A stretch of 12,285 nt of DNA from Candidatus Cloacimonadota bacterium (GTDB taxonomy: Bacteria; Cloacimonadota; Cloacimonadia; Cloacimonadales; Cloacimonadaceae), in the NCBI GenBank assembly GCA_016875595.1, contig VGPI01000041.1, positions 1-12,285 of the forward strand, written 5' to 3'. Shown in pieces: positions 7,516-12,285 of this stretch. The translations under genes were made by a program, and so were the position numbers. Numbering within the stretch: position 1 is the first letter of the stretch; every line of letters begins with the position of its first letter. A model generated the notes under the pieces. It searched no databases. It was given only the letters and a program-made list of their open reading frames with translations, and was not told the origin of the DNA.

Positions 7516-8049
7516 TTATTTCTTAATTTGTTCCACCTGGTCGGCATTCAGTTCGACCGGTGTCCTTCTGCCAAAGACCGTTACATCGATGACTAGTTTG
7601 CTGCTGTCATCATTGATCTTCTGGACTATGCCCTCAAAATCGGTGAAGGGACCGGAGATGATCCGCACCATGTCACCAGGAAGATATTCCTTGGTCTTGG
7701 TCACCCGGTCTTTATCCGTGATCCCCAACAAGCGATTTACTTCCTCCTCGGTCAGAGGGATCAGATCTTTTTGGTCGCGGCGTTGACCCAGAAAATTGGT
7801 GACACCCGCGATGTTTTGGATATAGGCACGCAGTTCAGGGCTCATGTCGCATTCAATCAGGACATAACTGGTGAAGAGCTTGCGCTCGCGCTCGATCTTC
7901 TTCCCGTCTCTGATAATAAAGGTCGTGCGCACGGGTACCAGCAGCTGACCGACCAAGCTCTCCATGGGAGTACCCGCAAGACCCTTTTCGATCGCTGTCT
8001 TTACCTTATTTTCATGCGCTGCATAGGTATGGATCACATACCATTTCAT
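7516..8049 (-). CDS. nusG: Transcription elongation/termination factor NusG
   Basis: This 177-aa NusG binds the beta' clamp of RNA polymerase through its N-terminal domain. Through its C-terminal KOW domain it contacts Rho or ribosomal protein S10, linking transcription with termination or translation. The NGN domain begins MKWYVIHTYAAHENKV and includes ERKLFTSYVLIE (56-66). The KOW domain at about 124-177 has PGDMVRIISGPFTDFEGIV and ends VELNADQVEQIKK. Length is typical of the compact form, with no added insert domain. It begins 17 bp after secE, the nearly universal secE-nusG pair, and precedes rplK. Confidence 0.98.
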   Translation of the reverse strand: MKWYVIHTYAAHENKVKTAIEKGLAGTPMESLVGQLLVPVRTTFIIRDGKKIERERKLFTSYVLIECDMSPELRAYIQNIAGVTNFLGQRRDQKDLIPLTEEEVNRLLGITDKDRVTKTKEYLPGDMVRIISGPFTDFEGIVQKINDDSSKLVIDVTVFGRRTPVELNADQVEQIKK

Positions 8050-8066
8050 CTACGATCTACCTTCTT

Positions 8067-8249
8067 TTAAAAGAGCAACTCGATCAGGTTGCGAAATCCA
8101 TAGTCCACCATAGACAAAAAGATTGCCACAATCGCGGACATCACGACAACGACTATCGTCCCTTCTTTAAGGTCTGCCTTGGAAGGCCAGGTCACCGATT
8201 TCATCTCGGAGCGGACTTCCCGGAAAAAACGCGTCACTTTTTCTATCAT
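8067..8249 (-). CDS. secE: Preprotein translocase subunit SecE (short, single membrane span)
   Basis: This 60-aa protein is the small essential subunit of the SecYEG channel in the inner membrane. The amphipathic N-terminal part has the family motif FFREVRSEMKSVTWPS (residues 8-23). One hydrophobic span follows at about 30-48 (TIVVVVMSAIVAIFLSM), then a short tail. I chose the ATG at 8249 because family homology starts at once with IEKVTRFF. An in-frame TTG at 8261 would add four residues but has no ribosome binding site. The site before the ATG is weak (TAAGA), so the start is the least sure part. The gene lies 40 bp after tRNA-Trp and 17 bp before nusG. Confidence 0.93.
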   Translation of the reverse strand: MIEKVTRFFREVRSEMKSVTWPSKADLKEGTIVVVVMSAIVAIFLSMVDYGFRNLIELLF

Positions 8250-8289
8250 TATTCTTACCAAATATCCGGGCTTGCGCCGTCAGATTGAA

Positions 8290-8365
8290 TGGCAGGACAG
8301 GCAGGAATCGAACCCGCAACCCCCGGTTTTGGAGACCGGTGCTCTACCAGTTGAACTACTGTCCT
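8290..8365 (-). tRNA. tRNA-Trp (anticodon CCA)
   Basis: A complete cloverleaf is visible on the minus strand. The acceptor AGGACAG pairs with CTGTCCT. The D arm is GTTC...GAGC-like with GGTAGA. The anticodon stem CCGGT/ACCGG closes the loop CTCCAAA, giving anticodon CCA. The T loop is TTCGATT. The discriminator is G and the 3' CCA is encoded. It sits between rpmG (14 bp away) and secE, a frequent bacterial arrangement. Confidence 0.97.
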
Positions 8366-8379
8366 GCGCATCAAGTTGT

Positions 8380-8529
8380 TTAGCGTGTTTGTTTGTGTAA
8401 GGTATGGCGACGGCAACTCGGGCAGAACTTTTTCAGTTCCATCCGGTTCGGATGTTTGCGTTTGTTGCGCGTGGTCGTATAATTACGGTTCTTACACTCT
8501 TCACATGCCAGTATGATTATATCTCTCAT
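8380..8529 (-). CDS. rpmG: 50S ribosomal protein L33, zinc-ribbon form
   Basis: This is a small 49-aa gene between tuf and tRNA-Trp, starting MRDIIILACEECKNRNYTTT and ending HKQTR before TAA. L33 is a large-subunit protein near the E site. The four cysteines of the zinc ribbon are present as CEEC (C9, C12) and CPSC (C36, C39), so this is the Cys4 form rather than the zinc-independent form. The RNKRKHPNRMELKKF segment is typical of L33. The ribosome binding site is weak, and the gene follows tuf by 28 bp, so it probably depends on tuf transcription. Length matches the family (about 49-55 aa). Confidence 0.96.
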   Translation of the reverse strand: MRDIIILACEECKNRNYTTTRNKRKHPNRMELKKFCPSCRRHTLHKQTR

Positions 8530-8557
8530 TATCTGAAATCTCGCAGGTCACTATCGA

Positions 8558-9742
8558 TTAGTCGATCACTGAAGCGACTACTCCGGCTCCGATGGTATGT
8601 CCACCTTCGCGGATAGCAAAACGCAGTCCCTGTTCCATGGCGATCGGGGTGATCAATTCAGCACGGATCTGGATATTGTCCCCGGGCATGACCATCTCGA
8701 CACCTTCCGGTAATACTAAGGTTCCGGTCACGTCGGTCGTTCTGAAATAGAATTGGGGACGGTATCCGGTTTGGAAGGGTTTGTGGCGTCCACCTTCGTC
8801 CTTGGTCAGGACGTACGTTTCGCCGATGAACTTGGTATGTGGAGTGATGGATTTCGGTTTTGCCAAAACCATGCCGCGTTCCACATCCGTCTTGCCGAAA
8901 CCACGCAGCAGGACGCCAATGTTATCTCCGGCGCGGGCTTCATCCATGATCTTGCGGAACATTTCCACGCCGGTACAGGTGGTTTCCACGGTTTCGCGGA
9001 TTCCGACACGTTCTACTTTGTCGCCCACTTTGATCACGCCACGTTCCACACGACCGGTAGCAACAGTACCGCGACCAGGGATGGAAAAGACGTCTTCAAC
9101 CGGCATCAGGAATGGTTTGTCAACCGCTCTTGCCGGTTCCGGGATATAGTTGTCGATCGCATTGATCAGTTCTTGAACGCTGGCTTCGCCCTCGGGTTCG
9201 CCGTTGAGGGCTTTGAGGGCAGAACCGCGAATGACGGGGATTTCAGAACCGGGGAATTTGTATTTCTCCAGCAATTCCCGCACTTCCATCTCGACCAGGT
9301 CAAGCAATTCAGGATCGTCCACCAGGTCACACTTGTTCATATAAACGACCATTGCCGGCACACCCACCTGACGGGCAAGCAGGATATGCTCGCGGGTCTG
9401 GGGCATGGGACCGTCATAGGCGCTGACGACAAGGATGGCACCGTCCATCTGGGCTGCACCGGTGATCATGTTTTTAATATAGTCGGCATGACCGGGGCAG
9501 TCAACGTGGGCATAGTGACGCTTGTCTGACTCATATTCGACGTGAGCGGTGGCAATGGTGATACCACGGGCTTTTTCTTCCGGGGCGTTGTCGATACTGT
9601 CGAAAGAACGGAACTGAGCGCCGCCCTTCTTGCTCAGATACAAAGTCATCGCGGCGGTCAACGTGGTCTTGCCGTGGTCAATGTGACCAATGGTTCCAAC
9701 GTTAACGTGTGGTTTGTTTCTCACAAATTTAGCTTTTGCCAT
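8558..9742 (-). CDS. tuf: Translation elongation factor Tu
   Basis: This 394-aa EF-Tu is the GTPase that carries aminoacyl-tRNA to the ribosome. The GTP-binding motifs are intact: GHIDHGKT (19-26), the switch I region with RGITI (59-63), DCPGHADY (81-88), NKCD (136-139) and SALK (174-177). Domain 2 (about 205-300) and domain 3 (about 301-394) follow, ending GGHTIGAGVVASVID. The start is the ATG at 9742 (MAKAKFVRNK), behind an AGGAGG site. An in-frame ATG eight codons upstream (9766) has no such site and lies inside a hairpin. It follows four tRNA genes and precedes rpmG. No second tuf copy is visible in the window. Confidence 0.98.
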   Translation of the reverse strand: MAKAKFVRNKPHVNVGTIGHIDHGKTTLTAAMTLYLSKKGGAQFRSFDSIDNAPEEKARGITIATAHVEYESDKRHYAHVDCPGHADYIKNMITGAAQMDGAILVVSAYDGPMPQTREHILLARQVGVPAMVVYMNKCDLVDDPELLDLVEMEVRELLEKYKFPGSEIPVIRGSALKALNGEPEGEASVQELINAIDNYIPEPARAVDKPFLMPVEDVFSIPGRGTVATGRVERGVIKVGDKVERVGIRETVETTCTGVEMFRKIMDEARAGDNIGVLLRGFGKTDVERGMVLAKPKSITPHTKFIGETYVLTKDEGGRHKPFQTGYRPQFYFRTTDVTGTLVLPEGVEMVMPGDNIQIRAELITPIAMEQGLRFAIREGGHTIGAGVVASVID

Positions 9743-9746
9743 TATT

Positions 9747-9770
9747 CCTCCTGGAATGGTTTTCATTCCA
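9747..9770 (-). promoter_or_regulatory. tuf ribosome binding site directly abutting a perfect 7-bp hairpin
   Basis: On the minus strand the leader reads TGGAATG, loop AAAAC, CATTCCA, then GGAGGAATA and ATG. The stem (9764-9770 with 9752-9758) has seven perfect pairs, and its last base is the first A of the AGGAGG site (9747-9752). The position suggests an effect on ribosome access or on RNA processing between tRNA-Thr and tuf. That role is inferred; the structure itself is plain in the sequence. Confidence 0.6.
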
Positions 9771-9793
9771 TCTATGTTTTTTGTTGTTGTTGA

Positions 9794-9869
9794 TGGAGCT
9801 CATGACCGGACTTGAACCGGTGACCTCCTCCTTACCAAGGAGGTGCTCTACCGACTGAGCTACATGAGC
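9794..9869 (-). tRNA. tRNA-Thr (anticodon GGU)
   Basis: The acceptor GCTCATG pairs with CATGAGC. The D arm is GCTC/GAGC. The anticodon stem CCTCC/GGAGG closes the loop TTGGTAA, giving anticodon GGT. The T arm ACCGG/CCGGT holds TTCAAGT. The discriminator is T and the 3' CCA is encoded. It is the last tRNA before tuf, 51 bp upstream, in the position of E. coli thrT. Confidence 0.97.
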
Positions 9870-9884
9870 TTCTTTCACGTTTCT

Positions 9885-9890
9885 ATAATA
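9885..9890 (-). promoter_or_regulatory. Possible internal -10 element upstream of tRNA-Thr(GGU)-tuf
   Basis: The minus strand reads TATTAT, a 5/6 match to TATAAT, 15 nt before the 5' end of tRNA-Thr(GGU). That is a natural distance for a tRNA promoter. It lies in the 63-bp gap after tRNA-Gly, the longest gap within the tRNA cluster. No good -35 element is seen 16-18 nt upstream, so the call is weak. Confidence 0.25.
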
Positions 9891-9932
9891 CTGGATGGCA
9901 AGCGTCATCCGCATGACCATCCCCTGCTTCGA

Positions 9933-10009
9933 TGGAGCGGGAAACGGGGTTCGAACCCGCGACCCTCAGCTTGGAAGGCTGATGCTCTAGCCATCTGAGC
10001 TATTCCCGC
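9933..10009 (-). tRNA. tRNA-Gly (anticodon UCC)
   Basis: The acceptor GCGGGAA pairs with TTCCCGC. The D arm is GCTC/GAGC. The anticodon stem TCAGC/GCTGA closes the loop CTTCCAA, giving anticodon TCC. The T arm GCGGG/CCCGT holds TTCGAAC. The discriminator is T and the 3' CCA is encoded. It is only 4 nt from tRNA-Tyr, so both come from one transcript. Confidence 0.97.
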
Positions 10010-10013
10010 TTCG

Positions 10014-10099
10014 TGGTGGAGAGGGGAGGATTCGAACCTCCGAAGTCTGCTGACGACAGATTTACAGTCTGTTCCCTTTGGCCGCTCGGGAACCTCTCC
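10014..10099 (-). tRNA. tRNA-Tyr (anticodon GUA)
   Basis: This is a class II tRNA of 86 nt with a long variable arm (CGTCAGCAGACTTC). The acceptor GGAGAGG pairs with CCTCTCC. The anticodon stem ACAGA/TCTGT closes the loop CTGTAAA, giving anticodon GTA. The T arm GGAGG/CCTCC holds TTCGAAT. The discriminator is A and the 3' CCA is encoded. It is 7 nt from tRNA-Thr(UGU). Confidence 0.97.
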
Positions 10100-10106
10100 A
10101 CTTAAC

Positions 10107-10181
10107 TGGAGCCGATGAAGGGAATTGAACCCCCAACCAATTGATTACAAATCAATTGCTCTACCTTTGAGCTACATCGGC
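10107..10181 (-). tRNA. tRNA-Thr (anticodon UGU)
   Basis: The acceptor GCCGATG pairs with CATCGGC. The D arm is GCTC/GAGC with a short AAAGGTA loop. The anticodon stem ATTGA/TCAAT closes the loop TTTGTAA, giving anticodon TGT. The T stem GGGGG/CCCTT contains two G-U pairs, slightly weak but acceptable. The discriminator is T and the 3' CCA is encoded. It is the first gene of the minus-strand cluster, in the position of E. coli thrU. Confidence 0.96.
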
Positions 10182-10216
10182 ATTTAGTTTTCCCAACATT
10201 TTTCAACGTGGTTTTT

Positions 10217-10222
10217 TGTCAA
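10217..10222 (-). promoter_or_regulatory. Candidate -35 (TTGACA) for the tRNA-tuf operon
   Basis: An exact TTGACA ends 35 nt before the 5' end of tRNA-Thr(UGU). With a 17-nt spacer the transcript would start a few nucleotides before the mature tRNA, as expected for a tRNA operon. The -10 position (around ATGTTG) does not resemble TATAAT, so the promoter is only partly supported. Confidence 0.4.
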
Positions 10223-10417
10223 TCCTTAACTGAACACTCTATGCACTTATCACTATTTTTTTGGTGTGCGAGCCAGAAAAAATCACGCCCCTATGCTGTC
10301 AATACTTATTTTTTTCATACTCCTGGAGAATCGGTGTAACAAGCGCTATTGCATTGCCCGCTAATGGATTGTTCGATGATCATGCTACTTGGCGAACCAG
10401 ACCCGAAAAAAAACAAA

Positions 10418-10447
10418 TTGACAGAAATGAGCAAATCCAAAAAGCAT
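10418..10447 (+). promoter_or_regulatory. Candidate hppA promoter (TTGACA with a weak -10)
   Basis: An exact TTGACA at 10418-10423 is followed after 18 nt by AAGCAT (10442-10447), a 3/6 match to TATAAT. This would give a leader of roughly 50 nt before hppA. It is the only convincing -35 on the plus strand of the gap, but the weak -10 keeps confidence low. Confidence 0.3.
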
Positions 10448-10506
10448 GAGTTTACATGATGGATTGTGTGTGATTCTGATATCCGAACCCGCACAGGAGG
10501 TAGTAA

Positions 10507-12285
10507 ATGGATCATGTGCCGCTTCTATGGTATGTGGCACCGATCGGAGCTTTTGCAGCTTTGTTCTTTGCCTTGTTGATGTACCGTTGGGTAAAAAAAG
10601 AGCATCCGGGTAATCCTCGGATGCAGGAGATAGCCGGATTCGTCCGCGAGGGTGCATTTGCCTATCTCAAGCAGCAGTATAAAGGTGTGATCATCTTTTT
10701 TGCCGTGGCTTTCGTAATCCTGCAGATCATGGCGTTGCACTTGAAAGTCCTCGACCCGATGGTTCCCTGGGGATTTTTAACCGGTGGTTTCTTCAGCGGT
10801 CTGGCGGGCTACATCGGGATGAAAACTGCCACCATGGCATCGTCGCGGACGGCACAGGCGTGTTCCAAGAGCTTGAATAGGGGTCTCAAAGTCGCTTTCC
10901 GCGCCGGTAGTGTTATGGGGTTGATCGTGGTCGGATTGGCGATCTTCGACATTTCTGCCTGGTTCTTTATCTTGCGTCTGATGAATTATACTCTGCCCGA
11001 GATTGCCGTGGTGATGTTGAGCTTCGGTATGGGTGCCTCATCGCAGGCGCTTTTTGCCCGTCTGGGTGGAGGAATCTATACCAAAGCCGCTGACGTCGGA
11101 GCCGATCTGGTGGGCAAAGTGGAAGCCGATATACCGGAGGATGATCCCCGCAATCCGGCTACCATAGCTGATAACGTCGGAGACAACGTTGGTGACGTTG
11201 CCGGTATGGGCGCCGATCTTTATGAATCATATGCCGGTTCAATCCTGGCAACCGCTGCCCTCGGGATGGCTGCCGTGATGCAATTGATCAGCCGGGATGC
11301 CGCCATGAGTTCTTACATTGCCAATTTTATCACCGCACCAATGATCCTTGCGGGGTTCGGAGCCATCCTTTCCATCATTGGTGTCTATATCGTCTCCACC
11401 AAGGATGACGCCAGTATGAAAGAACTGATGTTCGCTCTTAACAAGAGCGTATATGTCAGTTCAATCTTGATCGCTGTGGCTTCCTGGCTGATCACCCATT
11501 TTCTCCTCCCGGCGCCATATCGGTTCGGGATCTTTCTTTCTTCGCTGGTGGGTCTGGGTGCCGGTATTCTGATCGGGCAATTCACTGAACTGTACACCTC
11601 TCATAGCTATAACCCAACGAAGAACATCGCCCGTCAGGGTGACTACGGCTCCGCCACGGTAATTCTGGAGGGGATTGCAGTCGGGATGACCTCCACCGCT
11701 GCACCGGTGATCATCATAGTAGTTGGGATCATTACCGCCTTTACTTTCAGTTTTGGATTCGAAATTGTCGAGATGGGACTCTATGGCATTGGCTTTGGTG
11801 CCGTGGGTATGCTTGCCACACTCGGTGTTACCCTGGCAATGGATGCCTTTGGTCCGATCGCCGATAACGCCGGAGGCAATGCCCAAATGGCTCATCTACC
11901 CAAGGAAGTCAGGGAAAAGACAGACAACCTCGACGCCCTGGGCAATACCACCGCTGCCATTGGCAAGGGCTTTGCCATCGGATCTGCCGCCCTGACTGCC
12001 ATGGCACTGCTCGTGGCATACATGGAAAAGGTCAAGGGTGCACTGGTGGAAAAAATGCCGGCGTTGGTTGCCGAGCGTTTGGCGGAGCTCAAACTATCCA
12101 TTGAGAATGCTTCAATGACCGATTTTATCGACATTTACCAGATCCACCTGCTCAATCCAAAGTTCCTTATGGGTCTCTTTATCGGCGCGATGGTAACTTT
12201 CGTCTTTTCCGCCCTTACCATCAAAGCCGTGGGCAGAGCCGCAGGACAGATGGTCAAGGAAGTGCGCCGCCAGTTCACTACCATC
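10507..12285 (+). CDS. hppA: Membrane-bound ion-translocating inorganic pyrophosphatase (N-terminal 593 codons, runs off the right edge)
   Basis: This enzyme couples hydrolysis of pyrophosphate to pumping of Na+ and/or H+ across the inner membrane. ATG follows an AGGAGGT site by 5 nt. The visible 593 codons of a protein usually about 680-730 aa contain many hydrophobic spans. The substrate-site acidic motifs are present: ADVGADLVGKVEADIPEDDP (residues 195-214), DNVGDNVGDVAG (222-233) and MDAFGPIADNAGGN (445-458). K471 and the GNTTAAIGKG motif (479-488) follow. Ala483, where K+-independent pumps have Lys, marks it as K+-dependent. Glu240 in DLYESY matches Glu246 of the Thermotoga Na+ pump, favouring Na+ transport. 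The last conserved motif lies beyond the window. It is transcribed away from the tRNA/tuf cluster and has no evident functional link to it. Confidence 0.97.
   Translation, partial: MDHVPLLWYVAPIGAFAALFFALLMYRWVKKEHPGNPRMQEIAGFVREGAFAYLKQQYKGVIIFFAVAFVILQIMALHLKVLDPMVPWGFLTGGFFSGLAGYIGMKTATMASSRTAQACSKSLNRGLKVAFRAGSVMGLIVVGLAIFDISAWFFILRLMNYTLPEIAVVMLSFGMGASSQALFARLGGGIYTKAADVGADLVGKVEADIPEDDPRNPATIADNVGDNVGDVAGMGADLYESYAGSILATAALGMAAVMQLISRDAAMSSYIANFITAPMILAGFGAILSIIGVYIVSTKDDASMKELMFALNKSVYVSSILIAVASWLITHFLLPAPYRFGIFLSSLVGLGAGILIGQFTELYTSHSYNPTKNIARQGDYGSATVILEGIAVGMTSTAAPVIIIVVGIITAFTFSFGFEIVEMGLYGIGFGAVGMLATLGVTLAMDAFGPIADNAGGNAQMAHLPKEVREKTDNLDALGNTTAAIGKGFAIGSAALTAMALLVAYMEKVKGALVEKMPALVAERLAELKLSIENASMTDFIDIYQIHLLNPKFLMGLFIGAMVTFVFSALTIKAVGRAAGQMVKEVRRQFTTI

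Larger units (their letters stand above)
10182..10506. promoter_or_regulatory. 325-bp divergent intergenic region between the tRNA/tuf cluster and hppA
   Basis: I see no credible gene here; short reading frames on both strands lack ribosome binding sites and family features. The region must supply promoters in both directions. It contains three exact TTGACA hexamers: minus strand at 10222-10217 and 10302-10297, and plus strand at 10418-10423. It also has several A/T runs (around 10212-10217, 10256-10262, 10277-10282, 10308-10315 and 10406-10413). Confidence 0.6.

Noticed and set aside
8753..9529. Long 258-codon open frame on the plus strand opposite tuf
   Set aside because: It is antisense to the highly conserved tuf gene, and its residues show no protein family. 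The frame is open because of the strong codon bias of tuf.
9743..9766. Upstream in-frame ATG adding eight residues to EF-Tu
   Set aside because: It has no ribosome binding site, lies in the hairpin, and is absent from the family. The ATG at 9742 has an ideal AGGAGG and the normal MAKAKF start.
9729..9920. 63-codon minus-strand frame across tRNA-Thr(GGU) and the tuf start
   Set aside because: It reads through a complete tRNA gene and is not a protein gene.
10261..10515. Short frames on both strands in the divergent intergenic region (62 and 66 codons)
   Set aside because: They overlap each other and the likely promoters, lack ribosome binding sites and show no family features.
11461..11895. 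144-codon minus-strand frame opposite hppA
   Set aside because: It is a shadow of the pyrophosphatase gene. The composition is unlike a folded protein and there is no start signal.
1..12285. Search for CRISPR arrays, insertion sequences, phage genes or a novel defence-like system
   Set aside because: No regularly spaced repeats, transposase motifs, terminal inverted repeats or unexplained gene clusters were seen; the window is core housekeeping sequence.

Overview
The window carries the conserved bacterial translation/transcription 'tuf-secE-nusG-rplKAJL-rpoBC' cluster on the minus strand, plus the first 593 codons of a membrane pyrophosphatase gene diverging on the plus strand. Coding density is high and there are no mobile elements, CRISPR arrays or obviously transferred genes. 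The organism cannot be named with certainty. RpoB is 1260 aa with a long helical insert before the active-site lysine motif. Its rifampicin region has a 'TNPL' segment resembling Bacteroidota. The pyrophosphatase is of the K+-dependent, Na+-type form. Together these suggest an anaerobic or fermentative member of the FCB group (Bacteroidota/Fibrobacterota/Cloacimonadota-like). This is inference only.

Layout in transcription order on the minus strand (right to left): tRNA-Thr(UGU), tRNA-Tyr(GUA), tRNA-Gly(UCC), tRNA-Thr(GGU), tuf (EF-Tu), rpmG (L33, 49 aa), tRNA-Trp(CCA), secE, nusG, rplK (L11), rplA (L1), rplJ (L10), rplL (L7/L12), a 398-bp non-coding gap, rpoB, then rpoC running off the left edge. 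Most gene gaps are only 13-51 bp, so most of the set could be co-transcribed. The tRNA order Thr-Tyr-Gly-Thr-tuf is the same as E. coli thrU-tyrU-glyT-thrT-tufB. All five tRNA genes encode their 3' CCA.

The genes work together as the machinery of gene expression. EF-Tu delivers aminoacyl-tRNA, including the tRNAs encoded beside it. L11, L10 and L7/L12 form the ribosomal stalk that recruits EF-Tu. L1 is the mobile stalk and L33 is a large-subunit protein. SecE is part of the SecYEG translocon. NusG couples RNA polymerase to the ribosome or Rho, and RpoB/RpoC are the polymerase catalytic subunits.

On the right (10507 to the end, plus strand), hppA encodes an ion-pumping inorganic pyrophosphatase. 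A 325-bp divergent intergenic region separates it from the tRNA cluster and contains three exact TTGACA hexamers.

I see no undescribed multi-gene system. The points most worth a second look are: substitutions at rifampicin-contact positions in RpoB; strong hairpins and competing inverted repeats in the rplL-rpoB gap; the absence of room for a classical L10 leader before rplJ; a perfect hairpin abutting the tuf ribosome binding site; and the TTG start of rpoB.
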